Counted from the stretch's first letter, positions 22,801-36,415 are shown. The stretch: 64,000 nucleotides of DNA from Silene latifolia (GCF_048544455.1 NC_133538.1:37449469-37513468); one strand, 5' to 3'. Translations and numbers: made by a program. The notes: a model not told the origin generated them from the sequence alone.

Positions 22801-24725
22801 TGATAACACTATTTCAACCCCTATATTTTGATGTCCCGAACCCGTTTTGTAATGATAAATCAAGCATTATGAACTCATTTAGTTAGTATTAGCCTAAGTC
22901 CGAGTTCTTTTCCCTCATGCTTAGTGTAAGACCTCTTTTGAGCTTTTTCCCGTACTTATGAACCCTTTTGTAGGTACCATGCTCAAAAATGCAAGAGGGA
23001 CGGAACTTGGAGCGGAGTTTACTCGAAGAATGGAAGCAACTATGAGGAGTTACAGCAGAGGGTACAATGACACACGACCGGGCATAACTTTACCCGGTCG
23101 GGTACCTCTTACCCGTTTGTCGTTTTCAGCTTTTTTCAGCCCATTTTGACGTTTTACCCGAGAGGGTATAATTGTACCCGCCCGGGTATAATTGTACCCG
23201 CCCGGGCATAATTGTACCCTCCCGGGTACAATTTACTCCCTCGGCTGCAGTTTTCGTCTTCTTCTTCTTGTAATCTCACCTAACTTTTTGGAGGCATATA
23301 AATACCTAATTTCCCAGAAAATTAGGGATCCAATCCTAGTTTGAGAGAGAATTTGTAAGGTTAAGAAAGAGAGACTCAAATCCTTTGTAACTTGGCAAAC
23401 ATTCTTCATAAATCAAAAGATTATTATTATTGTTCTTATCTTGTTCTTCCTTATTGTTCATCCTTTCAATAGTTGGTATTACTTCTTTCCTTTTTCTCTT
23501 TTCTCCCTTGTTCTTCAATTGTTTTCCATTGTTGTTTGTTGTTGTTAGATTTCTTTTTGTTGGAATTTGTTGAGACTTGTTGTTTGTTGATAGCTTAGTT
23601 AAATTTGCATCTTTGTTGTTTGATTGTTGTTGTTTTCACCATTGTTCATCTTTTCCTTGTTCATCTTTTCATTATTTCTCTCTCCTTTGTTCTTCTTGGG
23701 ATAGTTGTCCTCAAAGACTTAATCTTTGAGTTGATTGTGTTAAAGATTGTGTCTTTTTGTTTGTTCATCCTTGCTATTAGATTAAAACCATCTTTCTTCC
23801 TAATTATTGTTGGGTTGTTGCATATTTAAAGGTAGAATTCATCTTATCACCATGTTTATGCTTAAAGACTCTATCTTTGTTGTTTTCTTTGCCTTTAGAA
23901 ACATGATTAGTGAGTAGTCTCCTTCTAGGACTCGGTTTGACCCAATATGGGTAATTTCACTAATTAATCATTATTAGGCTAATTTGTGGGGGAAATTGGT
24001 GAGGGTAGCTTAGAGGAATTTGCATGCTTTTGGTTTGGTTTCCGGGTAGTGTTGACTTGTGACCCTTGACCACCAACGGAAGTTGGTTAGGTTGCTAGTT
24101 GGATACCCGAAATTTGACCTTGCCACCAACTAAGGTTGAGACCGGAAGGGAGAACCGAGGGAGGGTGCCTCTAGGCTAGTGTTTGAAATCGACCTCCGGA
24201 AGGGGGAGTGGGATGACCCGGAATATGATGAGGGCTTAATGACCTTGACCATTCACTTGACCTCCTTGGGAAAATGCATGTTCTTGGGGTTGTCGGGGTT
24301 TGAGTTAGGGATACCAACTTTCGAACCCGGGAGGGGGGTTAGTTGGAGTTGCTAGTGTCCTATTGCGAGACCGGAAGGGAGGTTCTAGGCGAATTAGAGC
24401 CATCTCCCCCTTACCTTTCTACCCCTTTTGATTAGCCAAGACGATTAGTATGTGGAATTACTCATATTCGTGGGAGAACCGAGTTCTAGTCCTTCTCTTT
24501 ATTTGATCTATCTCCTATCTTTAGCTTGTTTTTACCTTATCTTGTTGTTTGTCTTTAAATTTGTTAGTTTAGCGTTAGTTTGTTACTACCCTCTTTGTTA
24601 TCTATCGACTTAGCTAAGCTCAAGAATATAGACAATTAGTAATCACCCCTACTCCTTGTGGATCGACCCTCTAGAGTGTACAACGATAAAATCGTGCACT
24701 TGCGAGGTTTAACTTGAGACCATCA
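22801..24725 (+). repeat. Element A right LTR
   Basis: This 1925-bp LTR is the partner of 2408-4332 with three visible substitutions, and it is followed by the target duplication AAGAG. It carries the same palindrome cluster (about 23071-23233) and TATA-like box (23297-23304). Confidence 0.95.
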
Positions 24726-24730
24726 AAGAG

Positions 24731-26270
24731 TGTACATTCTTTGTGTACAGCTCTATCTTTGATGAGGTTGAGAGATGAGGTGGGGAGGTTTGGGATACAT
24801 ATGATGCAGAGAGGGGATGCCATGGGAGATTTGACAGTGTAGCCTGATCTTTATGACAATATTCGAGGTAAACAGGTGTTGGATCCCAAGATAGTTGAGT
24901 GGAGAGATGGAGTAGAGAAAGGGACAGTGTCTCGATTCTCTATTCATACAGATGGTAGTTTGAGGTTTGATGGTAGGTGGTGTGTTCCTAATGATGAGGA
25001 GATGAAAAAGACAATCATGACAGAGGCACATTGTACACTGTATTCAGTACATCTAGGTGGTCACAAGCTGTACAAGGATTTAAAGAACACGTTCTGGTGG
25101 CCTGGGATAAAGAAAGAAATAGCTGAGTTTGTGGCCCGTTGTTTGACATGCCAGAGAGTTAAAGGAGAACAACGATGACCACAAGGTAATATTCAGTCTT
25201 TAGAGGTACCTGAGTGGAAGTGGGAATCCATTTCTATGGATTTTATGGTGGGTTTGCCAAAGAGTCAACATGGTAACAATATGATATGGGTAATAGTGGA
25301 TCGACTGACCAAGTCAGCTCACTTTGTGCCAATGAAAGATACCTGGACTAAGGCACAATTAGCTATGGCTTATCGGAAGAATGTGCTAAAGCTACATGGA
25401 GTCCCTAAGGACATAGTATCTGACAGAGATGCGAGATTTATCTCAAGGTTTTGGAAAGAGTTGCAGGAATCTTTGGGAACAACTTTGAAGATGAGTACGA
25501 CATTTCATCCTGCAACAGACGGTCAGACTGCGAGAACGATCAAGACTTTTGAGGATATGTTGCGAGCTTGTGTGATGGAATTTGGTGGTAGCTGGGAACA
25601 GGGGTTGGATTTGATAGAGTTTTCTTACAACAACAGCTATCACACTAGTATTGGTATGGCACCGTTCGAGGCTTTATATGGGAGGAGATGTAGGAGTCCG
25701 ATTTGTTGGGAGGATAGTGCTGAGGCAGTGGTTCTCAGACCAGAGATGGTACATGAGATGGTTGAGTAGATTAAGATGATCAGGGAAAGGATGAGAGCGG
25801 GTCGGGATAGGCAAAAGAGTTATGCAGATCTACATCGCCGGGATATAGAGTTTCAGGTTGGGGATAAGGTTCTTCTGAAAGTGTCTCCTATGCGTGGGGT
25901 TATGAGATTTGGGAAGAAAGGCAAGCTGAGTCAGAAGTTCATAGGGCCTTATGAGATCTTAGAGCGGGTTGGAGAGGTTTCATATCGTTTGGCATTGCCA
26001 GCTGCGTTAGAGAGGGTGCATAATGTATTTCATGTATCTCAGCTGCAGAAGTATGTGAGTGATTCGTCACATGTGTTAGAGGCAGAGAGCTTAGAGCTAG
26101 ATGAGTCTTTGTCATACCTTGAGGTGCCTAAGCAGATTCTTGACCGGAAGGTTAGGAAGACTAGGAGTGGTGAGACAGTTTTGCTTAAGATCCTTTGGTC
26201 TAATCACGAGACTGAGGAAGCTACATGAGAGGCAGAGGAGGCTATGAGAGAGCGTTACCCTTTCCTTTTT
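24731..26270 (+). pseudogene. H pol, end of RNase H linker, integrase and chromodomain (broken)
   Basis: This continues the H frame cut at 2407. It has the integrase His/Cys zinc domain (HLGGHKLYKDL to CLTCQR, near 25050-25155), the DDE core (MDFMVGLPKS near 25236, VSDRDARF near 25415, and a GQTART segment where the Glu of the family's usual motif is not evident), the GPYEILERVG segment, and a chromodomain-like end near 26120-26260. In-frame stops occur near 24841, 25175, 25767 and 26226. The last falls at a position where chromodomains usually have a Trp. Most stops could arise by single C-to-T or G-to-A changes, the expected decay of methylated DNA. The product would have inserted element DNA, targeted by the chromodomain. 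Confidence 0.88.
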
Positions 26271-26496
26271 AATCACGTATGTATGGTTACGGGGACGTAA
26301 CCTTGTTTCTTTTAGGGGGGTAGGAGATGATCGCGAAGAGTTTTTAAGAGCTTTTATACCTTTTTCATGTTGTGTCGGTATGTTTGTTGTGGTTGAGTCG
26401 GGTTGAGTTTGGGTAAGTAACATGTTTTATGTTGAGTTTTGTTTCGGTTGTTGAGTCGGGAGTGTAGTAGTGTGTGTCTTTGTTTTGTTGTGGTTT

Positions 26497-26534
26497 GAAC
26501 TTCGGGGACGAAGTTCTTTTTAAGGAGGGAAGAC
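26497..26534 (+). promoter_or_regulatory. H 3' hairpin and polypurine tract
   Basis: A perfect 8-bp stem GAACTTCG / CGAAGTTC with loop GGGA spans 26497-26516. It is followed by 18 nt with the purine tract AAGGAGGGAAGA up to the LTR start at 26535. Confidence 0.82.
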
Positions 26535-27945
26535 TGTAATACTAAGGTTTTATGAGCCTCTGGGTACTCTATCGAGTGGGCCTTACTCTGTCGAGTAAAG
26601 GTGTTTTGCGTTTTAAAACAGTTTCTGACCTGTTGGGTACTCAATCGAGTAACCTTGATACTCGATCGAGTAGGCGGCACTCGATCGAGTATGTCAGCTA
26701 CTCGATCGAGTAGTCGGTTTACGGGGGGATGATTTGTCGGGTTTTGTTAATAATGCGATTTAATATATAATCACCTCCGTCACTTTCTTAAGACACTTTT
26801 ACAAACCTAATTACTTTCAAAAGAGAAAACAATCTTCGTTCTTCGCATCAATCGCATTGTTGGCAAATCCCGGAGCTTGGAAGGTCGGAATTCGCCTTTC
26901 TTTATACCTTGGTAATCCTTGCGTCGAGGGTAAGATCTACGTACTGTTTTTATGGTATTTCGTTAAAGTTAGTTAAACCCTAATTTGGGGATTTGGGGGG
27001 TTTTGTTGTATTTCTTGTTTGGTAGTAATTGTATGATTGTATGTTAGGAGGAGGATTCGTAGAAGAGGCCTTTTGATAATAGTTGTTGAGATCGTCTGAC
27101 TGTGTTGCTTTCCAGGTAGGGCTTCCCTACTCAGTATTAGTCCCATAATGTGTTGGTGGTGATTTGTGATTGTTGATTGTTATCATATGAGTATTGTGAC
27201 GGTTGTTGGTTTTGATTCCTATTTAGTAGTTGTGATTGTTTGTATCTGCCTGTGTTCTTCGGGGTGCGTCCCTGGCTGAGTGGAATCACTTGTGGGAGTG
27301 GCTTCACGCCCATTATTCACCTTCTGTGGAACCCGCCACAGAAGGGATGTGCACATTAAGGAATTTGGGTTTATCGCTCAACGAAGATGAGCGGGGATTA
27401 GGTGGGAACGGCTGCGATCCCCCACTGGCGGCGTGGAGTGACCTGTTGCGATGGGCACTCTGGAAGGGCTACACACTTTAGTGTGTAGTCAGTATTGAGG
27501 AGTTGGGAATGGAGTTTGGAGTATATCTGTGACGATTGAGCTGTGTTGTTTGTTGTATTGTTGGATTATATAAATTGTGTGATTAGTACTGACCCCGTTT
27601 ATTGTTTTAAAAACTGTGGTGATCCATTCGGGGATGGTGAGCAGTTGTTGAGCAGGTATGAGTCGAGTTACATGGGATAGCTGGGATGTGCCACTTTCAG
27701 ATGATAGAGTCTTCCGCTGTAGCCTGAGTTGTTAAACATTTCATTAGTTGAGTAGACAGTTGGTTTTGAGAACATGTAACCGTATTTTGGTATTTGGTTT
27801 TGGATTGTAACCTTTCACTAAACTTATACTATTTAATACTGTTTCGTTATTGTCTTATGATTATCATTGGCTCAGGCAACCGAGATGGTAGCATCTTCAT
27901 ACCTGAGTGGTCCTGGTAAGGCACTTGGAGTATGGGGGTGTTACA
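26535..27945 (+). repeat. H right LTR
   Basis: This 1411-bp LTR begins TGTAATACTAAGG and ends GGGGGTGTTACA. It contains a palindrome cluster (26565-26712), a TATA-like box TATATAA at 26764-26770 and a GC-rich block near 27240-27480. It ends in an E-family element, so the H insertion broke E0 or landed beside it. The 81-residue frame at 27236-27481 has no domain and is not called. Confidence 0.88.
26565..26712. promoter_or_regulatory. Palindrome cluster, core TACTCGATCGAGTA, in H LTR
   Basis: Six units occur, such as TACTCGATCGAGTA (twice), CACTCGATCGAGTA, TACTCAATCGAGTA, TACTCTGTCGAGTA and TACTCTATCGAGTG. The last ends about 50 bp before a TATA-like box. Its position matches the different palindrome cluster in A. 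A regulatory role is inferred. Confidence 0.72.
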
Positions 27946-27950
27946 AAACC

Positions 27951-28585
27951 AATCCATCACAAGCGACAGCCACCATGACACCGAAAATTGAACCCAATTC
28001 ATAAGCAGCTCCACCATACGCACCAGGCAAACTGAATATTTCAAAGCTTTCCGCTTTGCATCACTGGCGGCGCTAATCAACTCCACCGTCATTCCTTAAT
28101 TGATCGCAACCTCGCGCAAGAACAACATTATGGAATAACAAAAACGAATTGGAGATTACTTGAGTAATCAGAAGATTACTTGACACGCCTTAATCCCATA
28201 TGCCTCAATTCCATCATCCACAAACTCCCTAATCTTGCCCTTGGTTACAGAAATAGGTGTTTTCGACCTTAATTGATCGAAAATGAACTGAAATCGATTC
28301 TATCGTTATAGACGAGAGAACAATTTTTTGATTGATGATAATTTTTGATCGAGCCAGTTGTTCGTTCTCTATGCTTGATTGATGATAATGTTTTGATTGA
28401 TTTTGGCTAAGAAAAGAGAATCTAGAATGGTGGATTTTGTTTAATTTCGTTTTTGTCTGTCCTTTTGCAGAGAGGAGAAGCTCTTATTTTCTCTTGAGAT
28501 TTAATCACAGCCGTGAATATACCCTCATCTAATGGTTGAGATTTTAAAAGACAAATTCACCGTAAAAACCAAACTCACGAGATCC

Positions 28586-28588
<3 letters not shown>
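27951..28588 (-). mobile_element. E0: right part of an E-family TIR element with an unidentified gene fragment
   Basis: The right end, on the reverse strand, reads GGCGGGATCTCGTGAGTTTG, the same terminal repeat as at 30832, 35129 and 55225, and abuts a (CT)n tract. The left end is lost beside the LTR of H. On the minus strand, short coding-like stretches are seen: one near 28251-28165 (about 29 codons) and one near 28092-27950, where two frames alternate and one reads SLPGAYGGAAYELGSIFG. I do not recognise the source gene. It may be a captured host fragment. Confidence 0.55.

Positions 28589-28650
<62 letters not shown>
28589..28650. repeat. (CT)n microsatellite between E0 and Y1
   Basis: A 62-bp pure CT tract lies exactly between the end of E0 and the start of Y1. 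Confidence 0.97.
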
Positions 28651-28651
<1 letters not shown>

Positions 28652-29029
28652 AGTGCTTATCTAAGCCACTAGATCTTACAAGATTAATGGTTGAGATTAG
28701 AAGCAGAAACACACTTACCCACCAAGTAATTAATGCTTTCTCTCATAATTTCAATTTTCAATTCCCGTAATCATTTACTTTATCTTTCTCATCAAATAAT
28801 TTATTACTTAATTGATATGCTATGCAATATCAAAATTATTGGAATTTAAAGACGAAATTTCAAACCCGCGTAAAATAAAGTGGGTTCGTAAAAGACTTCG
28901 TAAATCTTCATCGGACTCCGATTAAGGCGAAACAAAAGCCTAAATTTATTATTTTTTCGAGCCCAACGCAATGGTTACATTTTCGTATACCATTGTGTTT
29001 TAAAAATTTCAGTACTACTCCGTGAAATG

Positions 29030-29850
29030 GGAGTTACACCATATCCGCTGAAAATTGCACCTTATTCGCTTAAAGTCACACCCAATTTACTTGAAATTAT
29101 ATCATATATACTTGAAGTTAATTAATTAATTTACCCATATATATACTTAAATTTACACCGATCAGTTGAAATTATACCATGTTTATTTGAAGTTACACCG
29201 TATCCATTTGAAGTTACACCCAATTGAAGTTGCTTGATATTACATCATTTCTACTTGAAATTACAATTGAAGTTACATAAACTAACACTTGAAATTACAC
29301 ATTGTATAATTGAAGTTACACATTATACACTTAAAGTTATATACTTTAAAAATTGAAGTTACATGCTATGCACTTAAAGTTACACACTTTAAAAAATAAA
29401 GTTACACAATATACCATTAAAGTTACATACACACTTTGAAGTTACACATTGTACCCTTAAAGTTACACACTTTAAAAATTGAAGTTACATATTATACCCT
29501 TAAAGTTACATACTTTATAGATTGAAGTTATACACTTTAAGAATTGAAGTTACACACTTTAAAAATCGAAGTTACACACTATACCCTTAAAGTTACAGCC
29601 TTTAAAAAATGAAGTTACACTTTATATACTTAAAGTTACACGCTTTAAATTTAAGTTACACACTATACCCTCAAAGTTACACACTTTAAAGATTGAAGTT
29701 ACACATAAAATTAAAAAAGATATCAATATGAAGTTACACACTATATCGATTTAAAGTAACACAATATAAATTTGAAGTTACATAATATTAAGTGAAGTTA
29801 CACAATACTAATTTAAAGTTACATAAATATGGATTTAAAGTTACCAATTA
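29030..29850. repeat. Minisatellite in Y1, unit about 20-40 bp, core GAAGTTACAC
   Basis: Dozens of degenerate copies of GAAGTTACAC or AAAGTTACAC are spaced by short AT-rich linkers such as ACTTTAAAAATT and ATTATACCCTT. A (ATC)n tract follows at about 29985-30080. Confidence 0.9.
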
Positions 29851-29984
29851 AATTTATATTGAATGTAATAATCCAATAAAAATCTCTTTATCTCTTCATC
29901 CTTCAATCCAAATCTCTTCATCCATCTATCTAAATAAGTCAATCTAAATCTCACATCTTCATCATCAATATATACCGATAAGGA

Positions 29985-29997
29985 ATCATCATCATCG

Positions 29998-30078
<81 letters not shown>

Positions 30079-30080
30079 CC
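29985..30080. repeat. (ATC)n trinucleotide repeat in Y1
   Basis: A nearly pure ATC/TCA tract with a short CACCAC variant end. It yields a poly-Asp frame on the minus strand, which is not a gene. Confidence 0.95.
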
Positions 30081-30741
30081 ACCACCACCATCACCATGTC
30101 CATCTTCATCTTCATCTTCATCTTCATAAAAATAATAATTAATAATTATAATACTTAGATACAATTCAACAAAAAAATCATAAAAATCACTATATTTTAA
30201 ACTATAATAATCTCAACAATTATCTAAAAATACTAAATTCCACTGTCAAATTATTCCAAATACGTAACCAATGATTACAACGAAATCCAACAAAAAATTC
30301 ACAAGAAACAAACACACAAACCACTATATTTCGAACACAACCGGGTATTACTGAATATTTTTAAAACTCAATGGTATATGAAAATATCACCATTGCGTCG
30401 GGTTCGAAAAAATAATAAATTTAGACTTTTGTTTCGCCTTAAACGGAGTCCGAATGAAGATTTACGAAGCTTTTTATTATGTAGCTTTCATTTTATGCGG
30501 AAATGAAAGTTTAGAAATGAATAAAAATGATAAAATGGGGAAGGCAATTTAATAAATTTAGGTGATGATAGAGAAAAAATAATTAATTAGATGAATTAGG
30601 ATTTGAATTTATAAGAGAGACAAATTAATGCGAGTGGGCAAGTGTGTTTTTGTTCTTTTCATCTCCACCATCCATTTTATTTGATCTAATGACTTATATG
30701 AGGATTCATGGACTCAACTAAATAAGGTGGACTTACATGAT

Positions 30742-30743
<2 letters not shown>

Positions 30744-30829
<86 letters not shown>

Positions 30830-30831
30830 AA
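30744..30831. repeat. (TA)n microsatellite between Y1 and E1
   Basis: About 88 bp of TA repeat with one interruption. It lies exactly between the right terminus of Y1 and the left terminus of E1. Confidence 0.97.
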
Positions 30832-31217
30832 TGGGATCTCGTAAGTTTGGTTCTTATGGTGAGTCGTGAGTTTGTGCTTTAAAAATCTAAACCACTAGAT
30901 GAGAAAAAAATACACGGCTAAAATGGATTCAATCTAAAAGTAAAATAAAGTCAGCCCACTACTCCATCTTAGTCCCGTCATCTGCAATTCATACTTACTT
31001 TCTGTCTCCAAAAAAGTTGTCCCCTTTTTCTCTTCGTATTTGCGTTCAACAATACACTAATTTTGCAAATTGGCTTTCTAGCTAATTCTCAAATAACAAC
31101 TCCGTTAATTGAGTGATAAAATAATCAAAACATCTTCGATTATTTTTTCTGGAATTCTCTTATTTCAACTAAATCCCGCCGCAATAACTGACTCGTCGAA
31201 CTCGTTGAGTCAAACCG

Positions 31218-31552
31218 GGTCAAGCAGCAGCATATAAGATGTTTGAACCCATCAATAGAAAACCAGAGATTGATCCTTATGATCCAAGCGGGAAAATACT
31301 GGATGCTATTCATGGTGATATTGAGTTGAGAGACATTTATTTTAGTTATCCGACCAGATCCGCTGGGCAAATTTTTAGCAGATTTTCCCTTTCAATCCAA
31401 AGTGGAACAACTGCAGCATTAGTTGGACAAAGTGGTAGTGGGAAATCAATAGTGATGAGCCTTATAGAGAGATTCTACAATCCACATGCCGGAGAGGTTC
31501 TAATAGATGGAATTAACATAAAAGAGTTTCAGTTAAGATGGATTAGGCAGTA
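31218..31552 (+). pseudogene. Captured ABCB (P-glycoprotein-type) transporter fragment, first nucleotide-binding domain
   Basis: About 110 codons read as the linker and start of the first ABC ATPase domain of a plant ABCB transporter. The segment runs from a [10 protein letters not shown] part through YFSYPTR to Walker A GQSGSGKS, then LIERFYNP and GEVLIDG, and stops within RWIRQ at the minisatellite. The transmembrane parts, ABC signature and Walker B are missing, so it cannot be a transporter. The frame is open across the fragment, suggesting recent capture, possibly as processed or single-exon sequence. Full-length plant ABCB proteins are about 1250 residues. It lies between the left arm and minisatellite of E1, the same slot as the diacylglycerol kinase exon in E2. 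Confidence 0.85.
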
Positions 31553-31555
31553 AAA

Positions 31556-32330
31556 AAATCAAAGTAGTAGAAAAAATCAAAGTGACACCAGAACTACATC
31601 ACAATAACAGCAGAATAACAGTAGAATAACAGCACAATAACATGTGGTAAAAAAAAGAGTAAAACAATCAAAGTAATAGAAAAAATCAAAGTGACACCAG
31701 AATAACATCACAATAACAACTGAATAAAGTAGAATAACAGCACAATAACACGTGGTAAAAAAAAAAGAAAAAAAATCAAAGTCGTAAAAAAAATCAAAGT
31801 GGCACCGGAATAAGAGCACAATAACACGCGGTAAAAAAAAGAGTAAAAAAATCAAAGTAGTAAAAAAATCAAAGTGACACCGGAATAACATCACAATAAC
31901 AACAGAATAACAGTAGAATAACAGCACAATAACACGTGGTAAAAAAAAGAAAAAAAATCAAAGTCGTAAAAAAATCAAAGTAACAGCAGAATAACATCAC
32001 AATAACAGCGGAATAACAATAACATGTGATAAAAAAAAGAGAAAAAAAATCAAAGTCGTTAAAAAATCAAAGTAAAAAAAAAAAACAATAACAGCATAAT
32101 AACACGAGGTAAAAAAAATAAGAGTAAAAAAAAATTCAAGTAAAAAAAAATCAGGTACAAAAAGAAAAAGAAAAAAAAGGTAACATAATGAGAAAATTAG
32201 AGAAAAACATAAGAGAAAAAAAAAATCAAAGTTGTAAAAAAAAACATAATAACACGAGGTAAAAAAAAAAGGAGATACAAAAATTAAAGTAAAAGAAAGA
32301 GTAGCGTTAGAAAAAAGAGAAAATAAGTAA
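31556..32330. repeat. A-rich minisatellite in E1, unit about 100 bp
   Basis: Repeats of the type CAGAATAACAGCACAATAACA, GTGGTAAAAAAAA and ATCAAAGTGACACCGGAATA. The same repeats in the same order are in E2 (36728-37560). Confidence 0.88.
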
Positions 32331-32458
32331 ATGACAGTGATTTTATATGTCAAGTAAGATTAGATCTTGGCCATTCATCTCTAATATAATCTAGTGGCTG
32401 AGATTTCCAAGCACAAACTCACGAATCACCATAAGAAACAAAACTCACAAGAACCTAA

Positions 32459-35059
<2,601 letters not shown>

Positions 35060-35125
<66 letters not shown>
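35060..35125. repeat. (AT)n microsatellite between Y2 and E2
   Basis: About 66 bp of pure AT repeat lie between the Y2 right end and the E2 left end. Confidence 0.97.
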
Positions 35126-35128
<3 letters not shown>

Positions 35129-36250
35129 GCGGGATCTCATGAGTTTGGTTCTTACGGTGAGTTGTGAGTTTGGAAAATCTCAGCCATTGGATGAACAAAA
35201 ACAAGGGCTGAGATTAAATCTCATAAGCCGTACTCATCAGACTAAAAAAAATCCACTATGGTGATTGAATGCATTCTCATCCACTTGGAAAATCTCAGCC
35301 ATCTCCCTCTCAATACCTGTCGGCTGTCACTGTTTCCATCTCCACTTTTCCAGAAATCAAAATAAGTTATCAATTCCATCAACTTACTTCCTTCCTTTTT
35401 ACGCCACATCCAATTCCTTCCATTGAATGCATTCTCATCTACTCCTTCAATTCACATTCAAATTCATCATTTCATGCTAAAACTCGTCGTTTCGTCATAT
35501 ACTTCACCGTCATCTGGAAATATAAACATTTAAATCATATTGTATAGAGTAATTTGAATTCGATTTCGCGGAATTTAAAATCTGAGGGTTTATGTTTTGT
35601 GATTTGATGATCTGTGATTAGAATTGCAGCAGAATTCGGATTCTCGAAGGTGTGCTTATCTCACTGCTCTTTCGTAAGAAATCCATAAGAAGCTTCTGCG
35701 AGTGAGATTTTTGATTCTCTTGATGTTATTTGATTGATTTTTGATTTCTGATTTTTGATTTTTGATTTTGTTGATGTTATTTGATTGATTTTTGTTTTAT
35801 TGCGTGATTTTTCATTGAGTTATTAGATTTATAGCAATGTTCGTTGTTTTTATCGTGATTGAATGCATTCTCATCTATTTGCAATAGATTGAATTGATAC
35901 ACTATTTTCCATTGTTTGTGGTTATCATTTGATTATGTAGTAGCAATCTTTGAGGTAGATGAACAGGATGAATGTTAAAAGCTCACTGATAGTAACATTG
36001 GATTAATCTTTCAGGCTACTCCTACATTTGACTATGCGTTGGTTGTATTACATTGCTTTTTTAAATTTATCGTCACTGTCTTTCTCCTTCCCTCAGTAAG
36101 AACACAGTTGCCATTCCTTGGCAGTCTTAAGGTACAACTTACAAGTTGTGATTTCTGATAGCCGGAAGTTGTTCTCTAAGAAATTATCTTGTTTCTTGCT
36201 GTTTTCGGCTTAGGAATACTTGTTTGTATTGATCATGTAGAGTTTTGCAG

Positions 36251-36415
36251 GGTTCACTGGCAGCTATCAGATTTGAAGTAAGAGGTGGTGAGTGGAAGCA
36301 ATCGTACATGCAGATGGATGGAGAACCATGGAAACAGCCACTGGATAAAGAATACTCGACATTCGTTGAGATCAAGCGGAACCCAAATCAGTCCTTAATG
36401 GTTAGAGGAGAGTAA
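36251..36415 (+). pseudogene. Captured last exon of a plant diacylglycerol kinase
   Basis: After an intron-like TTTTGCAG (36243-36250), about 54 codons read as the end of the diacylglycerol kinase accessory domain, with MQMDGEPWKQPL and a STFVEIKR segment, to a TAA stop at 36413-36415. Diacylglycerol kinase turns diacylglycerol into phosphatidic acid at membranes. The ATP-binding catalytic domain is absent, so this piece has no activity. Following sequence to about 36720 may be the captured 3' UTR. Retained splice-site-like sequence suggests capture from genomic DNA rather than cDNA. Short exon-like pieces near 36013-36040 and 36099-36131 are possible further exons; I cannot name them. Confidence 0.8.

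Larger units (their letters stand above)
2408..24725 (+). mobile_element. Element A: young Athila-type Ty3 retrotransposon with env-like gene
   Basis: A starts TGATAACA and ends ACCATCA, with LTRs at 2408-4332 and 22801-24725 (1925 bp each) and a perfect 5-bp TSD AAGAG (2403-2407 and 24726-24730). The order is LTR, tRNA-Asp PBS, gag, pol (PR-RT-RH-IN), spacer, Athila ORF-1/env-like gene, long 3' non-coding region, PPT, LTR. Without the nested element B and its duplicated 5 bp it is about 15.5 kb. By eye only three LTR substitutions are seen (2526/22919, 2882/23275, 3109/23502), so insertion was recent. It is inserted in the pol gene of H. Confidence 0.95.
1..27945 (+). mobile_element. Element H: Tekay-type Ty3 (chromovirus) retrotransposon, 5' part off-window, split by element A
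   Basis: H provides gag, protease, RT and RNase H at 1-2407. After the insertion of element A it resumes at 24731 with integrase and a chromodomain-like C-terminus, then the hairpin/PPT at 26497-26534 and the right LTR at 26535-27945. The domain order PR-RT-RH-IN with a C-terminal chromodomain is that of plant chromoviruses. The GAACTTCG motif before the PPT and the TGTAATA...TGTTACA LTR ends fit Tekay. The left LTR and start of gag are outside the window. H is dead: it has several frameshifts, in-frame stops and a lost RT aspartate. Clade assignment is from motif recognition only. Confidence 0.85.
28651..30743. mobile_element. Y1: non-autonomous element with long imperfect terminal inverted repeats
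   Basis: About 350 bp at each end are imperfect inverted copies: 28655-29010 against about 30340-30700. A clear matching block is CCATTGCGT...TTCGAAAAAATAATAAATTTA on the right and its complement at 28945-28990. The outer right end reads, reversed, TAGGATCATGTAAGTCC; the left end lacks about 45 bp. The interior is a minisatellite and a (ATC)n tract. No transposase is present. The class is unknown. Confidence 0.7.
30832..32458. mobile_element. E1: TIR element carrying an ABCB transporter fragment and a minisatellite
   Basis: The left terminus GGGATCTCGTAAGTTTGG...CTAGATGAG (30834-30902) is inverted at about 32390-32458. Inside are about 310 bp of AT-rich DNA, an ABCB exon fragment, a minisatellite of about 100-bp units, and a right arm nearly identical to that of E2. 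Both ends meet microsatellites, so no TSD can be read. No transposase is present. A Pack-MULE-like or Helitron-like origin is possible. Confidence 0.7.

Noticed and set aside
27236..27481. 81-residue frame in the H LTR, GC-rich
   Set aside because: No homology recognised, lies within an LTR; the H2 LTR relative does not keep the frame clearly.
29841..30164. 107-residue minus-strand frame with a long poly-Asp run
   Set aside because: It is the translation of the (ATC)n repeat inside Y1; no domain or gene context.
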